Position numbers and translations under genes: made by a program
The notes under the pieces: model-generated
What the model saw: only the letters and a program-made list of their open reading frames with translations
Told to the model about the DNA's origin: nothing
Database searches by the model: none
DNA from: Paracentrotus lividus
Lineage: Eukaryota > Echinodermata > Echinoidea > Camarodonta > Echinidae
Assembly (NCBI GenBank): GCA_940671915.1
Contig: CALNVZ010003435.1
Span: forward strand, 3,243,525-3,307,524
Direction of reading: 5' to 3'
DNA: 64,000 nucleotides
In this document: positions 12,475-24,425 of the stretch, in pieces
Layout of the letters: the number at the start of each line of letters is the position of its first letter
Numbering within the stretch: position 1 is the stretch's first letter

Positions 12475-12668
12475 ATTAGACCAAGTGAACATTAGACAAT
12501 ATGGGCATTAGACCAAATAGGAATTGGACACAATGGCAAATAGGAAAAGTAGGAAATTAGACCAGAAGTCAATTAGACGAACTGGTTGTAGATGAAATAG
12601 AGTTAGACCATGCGGGATTAAACCGATCAGGAATTAGTCAAAGTGATTTTAGACCAAGTGGCAATATA
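12475..12668. repeat. Degenerate 16-bp tandem array
   Basis: About twelve units can be laid out at an exact 16-bp spacing with consensus near ATTAGACCAAATGGGA, for example ATTAGACCAAGTGAAC, ATTAGACAATATGGGC and ATTAGACCAAATAGGA. Units differ strongly from each other, but the spacing holds with almost no indels. It is not a normal microsatellite or minisatellite, where neighbours are near-identical. Confidence 0.75.
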
Positions 12669-13540
12669 CCCTATGATAATGTCCTTCTCAGTAGATAGCT
12701 ATTGGCTGTGCCATCTAAAGCATTCTAAATGCCTTGACCGTGCATGACCAAGACACTCAGGTCATCAATGACCAAGATGAGTGGTTCATCATGGTCTACT
12801 CTTCAAATAAATTAGACGGTCATCCTTGACCATTCTAGCACCATTGGCTATCACTGGACAGTTCACACTTACGGAAGAAGTTAAATACCAAATAATGATG
12901 TACATATCTAATTGTTTTGCTGATATGAAACTCTTCTTTCAAATAAACAATTGAATTCCGTCACATAAAAAATTTCCAATAACTCTATAAAATGATTTTA
13001 AGGCCTATCTTTAAAACTAATCATTTTTTTTTGTTTTTTTTTTATGTAAAAAAAAATGTCATTCAAGAAAATGTTATTCTAATTAATGGTGATTTTTTTT
13101 TTTAAAACATGTATGCTTTTTACTGTCCACCCAAATATATGAAAATGATAAGTTCTTTTTCTTTACGCTTTTTATATTCCTTAGCTTCACATTTTTAGGT
13201 CAGCACTACCTTATTCAATACCATCCAGGACTCCCAAAACAATGTCACCTCTGCTGATTCAATACAATAACAATGAGACACATTTAATCAAATATCGCCC
13301 ACTCAGACATCGCGAATCTATGCCACAGCAAAAAGTCACTAACCCTAGCTACCCTCCCATACGGTTAAATGCCACTGAACTATTAAGAGTACATCCCTCC
13401 CCTTGTAAAGAAAATAAGGTCTGACTGGTAAAGATTGACTTGCATTGCCAATTTGATGATGATCAATGGTCAGTAAGACGTTCACATCTTTAGAAGATCA
13501 CTTTCAAGGTATGACATTAGAGATCGTAAGGGAAGGGGAA

Positions 13541-13850
13541 AGTAGTGGTGTTGTAGTCTAATCTATTGACTTGTGAGAAAATGGTTGTGGGTTCAATCCC
13601 TGACATAGCACTTATTAAGTCCTTAAGCAAGGTATTTTATTCACATTGCTTTACTCTGTATCCAGGTTTTAATGGGTACAAATGAGATGTACACATTCGA
13701 GTATGGATGAGCATGTTTAGCTGTATGATTAACACCTGGCTGGAATGGCCAAGTATATGTACATAGTGGAGAGTGTGCACATAATTGATTATTGATACCC
13801 ATGACCAGGGGAATAATATCCTCTAAAGGGGATAGGGCATTCATTTTGAA
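13541..13850 (+). mobile_element. tRNA-derived SINE
   Basis: The head carries a RNA polymerase III promoter pattern: an A-box-like TAGTCTAATC and a perfect B-box-like GGTTCAATCCC about 35 bp later. The body then reads CCTTAAGCAAGGTATTTTAT and TCCAGGTTTTAATGGGTAC, a layout seen in deuterostome tRNA-SINEs. The 3' limit is approximate. Confidence 0.7.
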
Positions 13851-14647
13851 GTGGACAAAAAGATATAAAATACAATTAATATTTAGTAATTCTAGTTTTC
13901 CATGATTAATCCTAGTTTTCCAAAATCTTGTTCCATATCTTTTTAACGTTCAGTTCATAAAATTGAATGAGCTCTAATCTACCGTGTGGAGCTAATCATG
14001 TTTGTTGTTTTGTGTTGTCCCTTAATTCCTTCCCTCTATTTCATACCATACAAAGGAAGAATCAATACATTAAATTCAAACCGTAGTGGTTCATACCATA
14101 TCCATTCCCATCCTAATGTGCAAAAAGTATATCCATATCTAAGGTAGATAGCATATTCTGATTGGTTCACAGAGAAACTTTTATGCAAGAAGTCCAAGCA
14201 ACAATGATCCTGATTGGTTACCACATGTATTTACAACCTCCTGACTCTCACCAAAATATGATCTTAATCATATTCAGAGACTTTTTTTTTTAATAATGTG
14301 AAAGTTGAATAATGTGAAAGTGATATAATGTCCCATGCTTTATTGAATTTATTCAATCATTACTTTAAATGTTCTTTAATATTCTTTATTTTTTCTCTCA
14401 TATCTTGCACATTACGTAGAAGAAAAAGACATGCTAATTGACTGCACGTCTATTTCTTGTGACAATTTGCTCTGTCTATTGCCATGGAAAGTATGTTATC
14501 GCTGTTTCAACAAAATGTCAAATGCATTAGAAAATATTATCGCACAATCTCTTGTTAATCCCAAAAGAGCAAATAAATCCCACAATGACATTTTATCTTC
14601 CTAATTCTCTCTCTTACTTACAAACATCTATTTACCTGGGCCCCCTT

Positions 14648-14650
<3 letters not shown>

Positions 14651-14684
<34 letters not shown>
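14651..14684. repeat. TC microsatellite
   Basis: About 34 bp of CT dinucleotide. It makes an artificial Glu/Arg-rich open frame on the minus strand. Confidence 0.97.
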
Positions 14685-14688
<4 letters not shown>

Positions 14689-17600
14689 ATTCTTTCTTTT
14701 ACTGTCCTTATGATGCAGGTGGCAACTTAATTGATACATTTCGCACTCTGCCCATGCACAGTGCATGTAAATATTATTGAACAAACAAGAATCTCCTTTT
14801 TGACACTGCTGTTTCATTTTCATTCAGGGTTAATAAATAAGCTCAATTTACGACAAGATGCACTAAGTGTGTCAAATCCACTCCCAATCTATCCTCCCAG
14901 CTTTCATAATTCATTCCGTCCCTCACCCATATATTCAAACCTCGTCTCCTTCCAATTTCATGCACAGCCTTTCTACTCAATACCCATGCTAAATTGCACA
15001 TTCAATCAACCATTTTTAGCTTCAATTACACGAGTCCAACAAACCATGACTAATCAATCTCATCAAAGGAGGGCCAATTTAATGCTAAAAATATCATTTT
15101 CCAGCCACAATAATGAGGAATGTGTTTTCGCTGAGAGAGTAATTTATTAAACTATATTTCAGCTGGTAAATAACACAGTCTGATGGCAAGATACTGAAAG
15201 GGGATATTGTTTATGGATATTAGTCCCAAGATGTTGTTGGTGAAAAGGGGAGGGGCACTTGTTATTTTGAAATGAGCACAGCATTTGAAAGTACATGTAT
15301 AAATCATTTATTTTTCACTTTGAGGGTATATGGAGGTGGGTCTTTACCATACTGTAGCTTAAAAGGTGAAAGGGTGCACATACATGTAACTGTGTGGTGC
15401 TGAAGATTTCAGGGTCTCAATCATAATATGTACTTTATTTCTTATTTCTTAATTTGTTTTCAAATATGTGCAATGTATGTAAGGCATAGATATATTTTTG
15501 TTTTAGAAATTAACACCGGGACAAATATTTTACTTTTAATTACATCTACAAGAGTGATTACATGTAGATATATTTAATGCCGTTCATGGTTTTTTTTCCC
15601 CAAACCCCAAAAAAATCAAAGTCGTAATAGTTAAGACTTACAGTAACAGAGCATCCAAAAAACTACTTCATGATAAACTTAAGTACAACATCAGAATAAA
15701 ATCAATTTAACAACAAATGAAAAATTAAGAACAGCAGATCAAGACCACAGCACATTCATCTTACATCTGACAACTGTGAACGTGCGAGAACCTCACAATC
15801 TGCAATAATAATCTTATTTTTCTGGAGTTACAGAGCAAATATTGCATTTTGTGCATCAGCAAAGTTTATCTTCTCGACTATCCTGAATAATGTATTCAAT
15901 GATATTAATGGTCATGCGTCATAGAAAGCAATTTTACAGACTTCGTCCCGTGGCGCAAAATAAGAATAAAAATGAACGCATTAGCCACAGACATCTCCCC
16001 ACTAATATGTCTACCGCTGTATTATTTGACCAATATCTACCAGAGGCTTAGCTTTCATCAGCACAAATGTAATATTACCTGACCATGAATAGCGTCATTT
16101 CCTCTGATCACTAAACTGTAATTAGACTTTGAGCCATGTAAATTGGCACATCAATTTGCGTTTCCCTTCTGTACAGGATGGCTTATATTGGAGAAAAAGT
16201 TATATGGAAGGGGTACCTGGGGAAACAATTTTTACCTGGACACTTTTAAATGGAATTTGTACAAGAGGGGCCCGGGCAATTTTTAAACCCCCCCCAAAAA
16301 AAACAAAAAACAAAACAAAACAAAACAAACAAAAAAAAATGCTTAAAAGAGATACAGAAAATCACAAAAGAGCCCCTATTGATACTTTATTTACTTCATG
16401 TAGAGGATAAACATAAAATGATTCAGTGTTTTTAATAGTTCAATGCAGTCAGTATAAAAGTTTAAACCACAAAAAAATGCTTTGTTTATTTTTTTTATTA
16501 CCCAAGAGAACTTATACCGTTCTCCCAATAATTTGCAAGAGGCATACTTATTTGACTTCAATTACATCATATATTCTTTGATGATTTTATAGTCATATGA
16601 CATTCCTTGACATCTCTATAAGTATTAGTAAAAATTCAATAATTGATCACATCTCTATGACACATCTTCCATACATATCTAGATATATAGGGCAGGGTAG
16701 ATTAAACTGTTCAGAGAGGTTTATCCAAATGATTAATGAACCCTCCCACATTTATCATAAATCTTTTCTTCTTTGTACCAAAAGCTCATTAAATCATCAA
16801 TATATCTGGATGGGAAATAAAGTTTGCAATTAATCCCTACATGTATAAATCAAAAGAGAATTATGTCAAACTGATTCCACAGTTAAAAAGCTAAGATGCC
16901 CTACGAGACCATTGGTTATGTTTACAAAATAAATTTCAATGCTTAATAGAGCAACAAAAAATTCAATTGACCATAATTTTTATCTATAACTTGTAAGGTT
17001 GCAATCAATCCCCAATGGTTTTATCATCAACCAATAAAATCACTTACATTAATTGGGAAATGCTACATAATTCTTTTAGTAAATAAAACCGTAACATCAA
17101 TGTCAATCTACAACAGACATCAATGAAACAAAGACAGATGGCTTTTCTCAACTTCACCTCATGAAAAGTAGCCACCTTGAACCGTTAAAGTCGACAACCT
17201 TGAAGAGTGTCATATTTGCCTAGATCAGAGTGCCCTTGCATGATGTAGACATTTTTAATTAAAACGGCCATTCATTCACCATGCACAGATTGAGATCACA
17301 GTTCATGAGACTAATTAAAAATTTTCACCTCTTATGTATGTAAAACTGGGTCATTAACAGTATAGGAACAGTGCATACATGTTTTTAATTATTCAGTCAT
17401 GCCCCTTTCTTTTTATTTGGTATTATTCAAAACAACCTGTGAAAATGCATCTGAAGTTGGATAGTGCTATAATATCTGATTTGCACTTCAATTCTCTTCC
17501 CTTTCCATTAAAAAAAGGGAGGAAAGGTAAAATTGAATAAACTACACTTATTTTATAAAAAAAAGGTACATCCACAAAACTATAGTTCAAATGGGAAAAA

Positions 17601-18524
17601 AAGTCATTAAAAGCAAAAGCTAGTGGATCTTTAAGGTTACATCCACATGTAAATGTACTTTATGGCCATTTGCAAGTACAGATTAGCGGGTGATAATTCA
17701 AACATACAAAAAACAGCAAAAATACTCAAAAATATCAATTTGCATAGTGATCTGATGAAAGACACAAAAATATTACAGAGAGACCGACAATTTGTTCACT
17801 TGAGTAAATGACTACTTATGATTCGGTTTCATCAACTCGCTTCAGTTTATTCCCCCCATGTTAATTTCCTCAGGGTGAATCTCGGCTTGGTCATGCTTAA
17901 AAAGGGAGAGCTAACCGGGGGCTGCCGATTCAATTACCCACTGTTATTTACCCGCCGTATTAGCCAATTCAAGCCCAAAATGCTGCTCTAGCTGGGGTAA
18001 ACTGAAGCATGTTTTGGTTAAAAGGTTGGGTTGCCTACGGTCTAGAGGGCCAAATCAGGGGTAACTGGATAATACCCATGATGCCATACATCACGGATCA
18101 CTTTTCTATCCATCATCTCTCGTCGGAGTTGATTTCCGGGCGGTAACAACGGTCATTATTGTATTACGCGAGCTTGTCGCCACGCCAGCATTAACCATCC
18201 ATGCGTAATGCATTGAGCAGGGGACTGTAATAAGCAGTTTTTTTCGTTGTGATAAAGACATCTCCATTCCACTTCATACAGGACAAAAATTTTCAAAGAA
18301 TATAAATCTAAAAATTGTTCTTGTCTCTTTTCCAGAGAAAGGAAAAAGATAGAGAAATATAAAATAAATTCACAGGATCGTCCTGCAGAGAACGATTTTT
18401 ATATCGGAGATCGACCAAGTGATATTTTGCCATTTAGATGCAGATCATTAAGTCGATCTAACGCACCGGTAGTTACAATCAAAATTATTTCAATAAAACT
18501 CTTGATAATAATGTTGCAAACATT

Positions 18525-18655
18525 TGCAATCAATCGCAAAGTGGCAATGGTCAATTAGAATCATTGTTAAATGTGCTTTTTGTTCAAAAGACTGATCAGC
18601 AACCAATTACATCAGTTCTGTTCTTTCAGAATTGCAATTGATTGCAAACTTTTGT
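18525..18655. mobile_element. Short MITE-like inverted repeat
   Basis: TTTGCAATCAATCGCAA near 18527 is matched in inverse orientation by TTGCAATTGATTGCAAA near 18652, one mismatch in 17. Too short to classify. Confidence 0.5.
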
Positions 18656-21458
18656 GTTACTGAACCCTGAACAGGATTACAGGTAGGCTAGGTGGCTCAC
18701 GCAATAAAAAGGGGTCTCATATAAATGATAGATCCCCGTTCCAAAAACCAAGTCAATTCTCTTGTGTCATATGATACGGGATTAATCAATATTATAGTCA
18801 GTACCTATCAGAATTTAAATGCCTTTCTTAGCAGTTTGTTAACATAAAAGACAAACAAAACAGAAAATATCATCTGCAGACCTCCAGAAGGACATTGGCT
18901 TCCACTCTCATGATCATCATCCGACAAGAATTACAAAATTTCCAAGATAGGTAACTCCAGAGTAAAATTCCTCTCTTGCCATTACACTGTAAGTGTCATG
19001 AGTGTACTGAGTACATGTAGACATGTACACTTGAATTTGAAAGCTATACAAGTACAGAGAAGATTTACATGTATGTATAGTGCATATCACATTACACAAT
19101 GTGTCTATATAACCAAAGAGCCAGGGATATTATTACTGATAGTTTGAATTCTTTGACGATCACCTGTGCAAAGTGCCTTTTAAGGAAAGATCCTCCCTTG
19201 TACCCATTCACTACACCTGGGTAAAGTGTAGGAGATTTAGATCCAGCCAAAGAACATGAGTGTCAAAATGGAAAAGTGGATTAGATCATGAAAAGTTTTT
19301 TCTATGTTAAAGATTTCTCGATTTTAAAGCACAGCAGTCTAACATACTCAATCAGTTCAAGGCAGTGCATACAAGTATTTGAGAAGGTAAAAAAAAAGAG
19401 TTCCATAAACAAGGAATAGTGACTGATTGAATCCCAGCATGTATTGAACTGTTTGCCCTTATGTACACATGTTTTCCTTAAAAGATAAAGACTGACAGTC
19501 CAAATAGAATTCATTCGAGGGGAATTAATGACATTCACAGAGATTTACATACATTTGTTAGGTTCACTTTCCAAGGATCTGGAATATATCAAGCCCTTCA
19601 ATCCTCCTAAATTTCGTTACCATCAAATCAAGCGAGAATGATACTCTTCCCGCCTATCCAGGTCCCCCACCCCTATAAACAAGGGCAAAATATGAGACGA
19701 AGCGAGCCTTCAGTATCAACGCCTTCTGCGACGAAAGAGTATCGACCCGGTAACTAACGTGAGGAGAATGACTAGAGGCCGCCAATCAATAGAAAAACAA
19801 TCAACGCTAAGTGATCCCAATGTTTCGACACTGCCATATCATCGCCACCGTTTACTTCAGCCTCTTTGTGGATAGCCGCACACCATGCCAACCCTAACAA
19901 AATACCTGGGTTTTTCTACTTTTTCTACTCTCTTCTGGCCTAGCTATCGTTTGCTTCTCGGAGCTCGGAGCTCGCTGGGTAGTTGACCTGCATCATGCTT
20001 TTTAGCTCTCATTTTCAGAGGCAGCCCTGAGGATTTGTTTCTGTGTTTCTGGTGGAGTGAGGAGGAATCAATAATTCATGAGTTTAGATGAACTTGATAG
20101 GTACTCCAGGAGGACGACCGTGTCCCTTAGTGGGTACCCTAGAGTCCAGGTGTGCAGATGTCACAACGGAAAAATATGCCACCTTGATTATTTTTTCCCT
20201 GAATCTTCTTTTCTCCTTTTGGATTCTTTTTCTTTTCTTTTTTTAGCAGTCTTATGCCTTTTGATGCCAAGTACAATCACAAATTCCATATAAGCACAGT
20301 GCCAAGGCCCATACAATTAACATTTTAAGAAATGATTGCCACAGATTGTTTTTAATCTCTATTTCATTAGCAGAGCCCTTCTTTTCAATTTATTATATCT
20401 GATTTCAACAATTGTTTTTTTTATTTCCCCTAGCCTTCCTGCTGAAGTGGTACAAACACATTTCCTCTCAATACACTCCTCATTTCTTCTTTTTTCTTCT
20501 ATCAGTATCATCTTTAATCAATATCAATCATGACATTTGCTTATTTTCTCTATTTCTCACTATCTCTCTTATCATTCAATTAAATTGTACACATTTTTTT
20601 TGTCTAGATATCAAATGCGGGAAATAATACAGCTATCACATTCCAATGGCTAGAAGCATAAATTAAGATCATTTACAGTATCGCCATTTCAAAAATTCTA
20701 CCAGGCTATTTTACAAATAAAATGAGGGTAAATAAACAAGAAAAATATTTTCTTCACCTTATCACAAGAAAACATGAATTAAACAAATTGAAAATGTCAA
20801 ACTCTGTAGGGTGACTTCTTGACAGCTTTAATTAGTTCTAGTCAGGTCGGCTTGAATTGCAAGATATTTACATTTTGTTCTTCTATCTGTTACCGTTCAA
20901 CAGTGGAAAGGAAAAGGGGACTTTGAAACTTAATAACATGCCTGCTGATGAACCGATAAAAGGGCAATGCAATGTGGAGTGACTCTTGGTGATAGCATGT
21001 AAGTTCATGATAAAAGAGAAAACAGTTTTGCTCAAGATAAGTAAAATTTGAAACGCAAAATAGTTTACATAAATATAAGCTCAATATTCAATCATCTGCC
21101 ATCATCTTTTAAAAAAGCACTGAAGCTAAATACAAGTTTTTCGGCAGGTTTTGATCATAAAAACTAAATATTGTTGTATCATTATTTTGAACATCAAGAA
21201 ATGCCACAAATATTTGAAGTGATATTAATGTTCTGGTCGTGAGATTGAAATGTGGAAGACGCTGTCTAAACTTGCTTGGGAAAGGTCGATAGCGATTCAC
21301 CTTTAGAAGGATTATTGTGTGCTGTGAGGTTTCAGAATCACCAAAATGATAAGAAATTTACCCAATTTTGCTTAGATTCACATGCTTCAAACACAGAAAT
21401 GCATGTGTGGAACTACACAAAATGTTTTGCCTCAACATTTCAGATTTCTGAAGGTATA

Positions 21459-21557
21459 CCGAGTGAGTCAAAAAAAACTTTACACCTAGAAAAATGTCAA
21501 TAAAAAGAAAACCAATTTATAAAACCTAAATTATTTTACATATTCTGAAAGAGTAAC
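21459..21557. mobile_element. Solo end of a Tc1/mariner-type element
   Basis: This 99-bp piece starts CCGAGTGAGTCAAAAAAAAC after a TA and is a near-identical direct copy of the left end of the element at 21636. It stops abruptly at GAGTAAC, exactly where the 999-bp palindrome begins. Confidence 0.8.
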
Positions 21558-22556
21558 AACTATCACCGTCTGTGGGACAGGCCCTTGAAGGATTGCTTTT
21601 CAATTGCCCTAATAATTGTAATATGACCCAATATACCGAGTGAGTAAAAAAAAACTTTACATCTAGAAAAATGTCAATAAAAAGAAAACCAATTTATAAA
21701 CCCTAAATTATTTTACATATTCTGAAAGAGTAACTCCTCCCGCATTTTCTGGTACCATTTTTGTGTGGTATGTCTTTACGCTTGGATGAACACGACGCAT
21801 TGTTTGCGAACATGCAAATTTCGAATTGTGCCAGGGTGGGGATGAAATTGAAAGAACAAAACCTGACAAAAAAGCAACTCCATCATGAATAAAATAGCCG
21901 AACTTTTTAACGAAAATATCTTCCGCTTAATAACTTGGCAGGGGTGTTGTTACACATATTGACTATATTTTGTATGAAAATGAGATAAATCTGTAGAGTC
22001 AGACATGAGTGAGCACACGTCAAAGACAAAATAATCTCTTTTCCAAAGTATTAGGAGGCCTTTTTAGGTCTGTCAGTGGCAATTTACTCTTTGATGTGTA
22101 CTCATTAGTGCATTACTTGACGAGTCAATCTAATTTTCATACAAAATGAAGTCAATATGTGTAACAACACCCTTGGCAAGTTATTAAGCGGAAGACATTT
22201 TCGTTAAAAGGTTATGCTATTTTACTCATGATGGAGTTGCTATTTTGTCAGCTTTTGTTGTTTCAATTTCATCCCCACCCTGGCACAATTTGAAATTTGC
22301 ATGTTCAAAAACAATGCGTTGTGTTCGTCCAAGCGTAAAGACATACCACACAAAAATGGTACCAGAAAATGCGGGAGGAGTTACTCTTTCAGAATATGTA
22401 AAATAATTTAGGGTTCATAAATTGGTTTTCTTTTCATTTACATTTTTCTAGATGTAAAGTTTTTTTTTACTCACTCGGTACATTGGGTCATATTACAATT
22501 ATTAGGGCAATTGAAAAGCAATCCTTAAAGGGCCTGTCCCACAGACGGCGATAGTT
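21558..22556. repeat. 999-bp palindrome enclosing a mariner-type foldback
   Basis: The outer 75 bp on each side (21558-21633 and 22482-22556) are inverted copies of each other: part of a GTCCCAC-ended MITE plus AATTGCCCTAATAATTGTAA. Inside lies the mariner-type foldback. Because unrelated flanking DNA is mirrored too, the palindrome cannot be just the transposon's own inverted repeats. Confidence 0.85.
21636..22478. mobile_element. Tc1/mariner-type foldback element
   Basis: Ends are CCGAGTGAGT and its complement ACTCACTCGG, with TA at 21634-21635 and 22479-22480. The arms reach inward through CCCGCATTTTCTGGTACCAT and CCAGGGTGGGGATGAAATTG to a centre near 22060. There is no transposase. Confidence 0.88.
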
Positions 22557-22729
22557 GTGGCTACAACCTTATAATTTCATAATTATAAGGAGTTCAGCTT
22601 TTAAAAGGCGATTATAAACCTACATAGGACTCTACCTAAGCTAGGCTACAACAACAACTTGCTACCACACTCACAACACCAAGATCGCCAGTTGTCGCAG
22701 CAACGATCGCCTCCAGTGGGACAGCCCCT
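22529..22729. mobile_element. TTAA-type MITE (Kolobok-like)
   Basis: The ends are AGGGCCTGTCCCAC and the complement of AGGGGCTGTCCCACTGG, flanked by TTAA on the left and TTAC on the right. A second copy lies in the opposite orientation at 58783-58984, with the shared interior TTATAATTATGAAATTAT and AGCAAGTTGTTGTTGTAGCC. TTAA targets and AGG ends suggest Kolobok; that is inference. Confidence 0.78.
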
Positions 22730-23875
22730 TTACAGTGGACCTTTTTGCTATAATATTCTCCCTAAAGAGCATTACAATAAGAAGAAAGCTCAGGACAATT
22801 TTGTTCATCTCTCCCACTACATTACATGTAGATTCTCTACAATAACTCCAAACTTCACAACTAAAAACTTTCATGTATTTTATGCATGAAGTCCTTACAA
22901 CTTACTAGATATGTAAACCCTGAGGCAGATTGAAAACGATATGAAATAATTCAGTATTCATGAACAGTTCAAAATTGTGCTTGTTGCTATGGATATTAGG
23001 CATGATCTTCTGTTGCCATGGAAATTTATTCCTTGATCAGAAAACTATGCATAAATATCTCATTGCCTATACCATATAGGATTGAGAGGACTTAAATTTC
23101 ATATTTACATACAGTGAAATATCATATTGTGGTATATCTGGGTACAGAGTATAGGTGTGTGATATCTTTTTGAAAATCACAGAAAATGGGGGAATTTGAT
23201 GGGTGCAGGTTTATAACCTTAAGGATGGAAGTTTTTTCATATATCTATGAAAAAACAGGAACAATAGTTACAAAGAGAAGAGAATGAAAATCCATGATGC
23301 AAACGGTTTACATCTATGTGTTAATATAATTTTTTTTTTCAAATGGAAAATAAACATAAACTTACAGGCTAGGATGTAAGATAAATTTTTACCAATAACT
23401 TTGAGACTACTGCCCTTGTAATACCATCCAATTTGGTGTTCTAAATATTCAGCTAGTACGTGTAAACCAACACTATACTATAGAGTACAATTAAAAGATT
23501 AATTTCAGGGGCTCACAATAAGGCATGGGCTTTATAACACAAGGTCAATGAGTCATCTGCTTTATAATATACCGCGTCAGCCTTTAGCCATCCTGATAAC
23601 ATCAAGGGAGCCGAAAACAACTGTGCTTCTGACCTTTATTGTCCTATTTCTAAACAGGAGTAATTGTTGATTCATTTATTAAATATCTTTCTCCTGCAAT
23701 ATGATATCTCTTTCATGCCATCAATTGGATGCAAAGGAGAAAACCTTTTTTTATACATTTGTAACTAAGAATAATTGTTAATTTCATATGAAATCCACAT
23801 TTTTCTTGAGCAGGTATATTTCTTATCGATTGACCATGAGAAATAATCTTTTTTTTTCTTCTTCTTTCTTCTTCT

Positions 23876-23915
<40 letters not shown>

Positions 23916-24182
23916 GGGGGGGGGGACAAATAGCATTCAGAAAATTCTGACAATGTATTTAATACTCATGTAGGAAAGATATATCTCTTGAATGTAATAG
24001 ATTGATTTCGTGTAGAGTGTCTTAATATCTTAATCCAGAACTGAAATATCTCTTCTGGTACTTGATTTTGTAAGCTTCTTATTCTTTTTGTTTTTTATTA
24101 AAGTTGAAAATAAAAATGAGCTAAAATACAGTGTTTTCACATCTACTCAAGATCAATGTGAATATGTATAATGCGAGTCTAT

Positions 24183-24425
24183 GATAATTGCTCCTGTGAC
24201 GATTTCTCCGCTATAAATTTCATTGACTAATCGAATGACTTAATTAATACTATACCCTAACCTAACTAAACCCAACACTAAAACTAACATAAAACCCTAG
24301 TAATTGCAACCCTAAGCAGAATCTTCAAGAGTGAAGGAGGCAGATCGCCCTGAAGAAGAAAAAGAAGAAGAAGGTAACCCTACATCTATAGGATGAAGTT
24401 AAGCCGGGAGCAATTGTCACCAGAG
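24183..24425. repeat. Inverted degenerate repeat with telomere-like core
   Basis: The left side has AATTGCTCCTGTGAC and the right side the inverse pair GGGAGCAATTGTCAC and AGAGCATTTG, spaced by 16 bp. The centre (24252-24320) is a decayed CCCTAA-type tract (ACCCTAACCTAACTAAACCC). Below it is a GAA-rich tract. Confidence 0.5.

Noticed and set aside
12475..12668. CRISPR-like spaced repeat
   Set aside because: Units have no spacers, are highly diverged, and the genome is eukaryotic.
14731..15150. 139-codon open frame on the plus strand
   Set aside because: Low-information Ser/Asn/Pro-rich translation beside a microsatellite; no family resemblance.
23765..23973. Lys- and Phe-rich frames
   Set aside because: Produced by a T-run followed by G-run.
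24252..24320. Interstitial telomere
   Set aside because: CCCTAA-like words are too decayed and aperiodic to call telomeric; treated as the core of a repeat.
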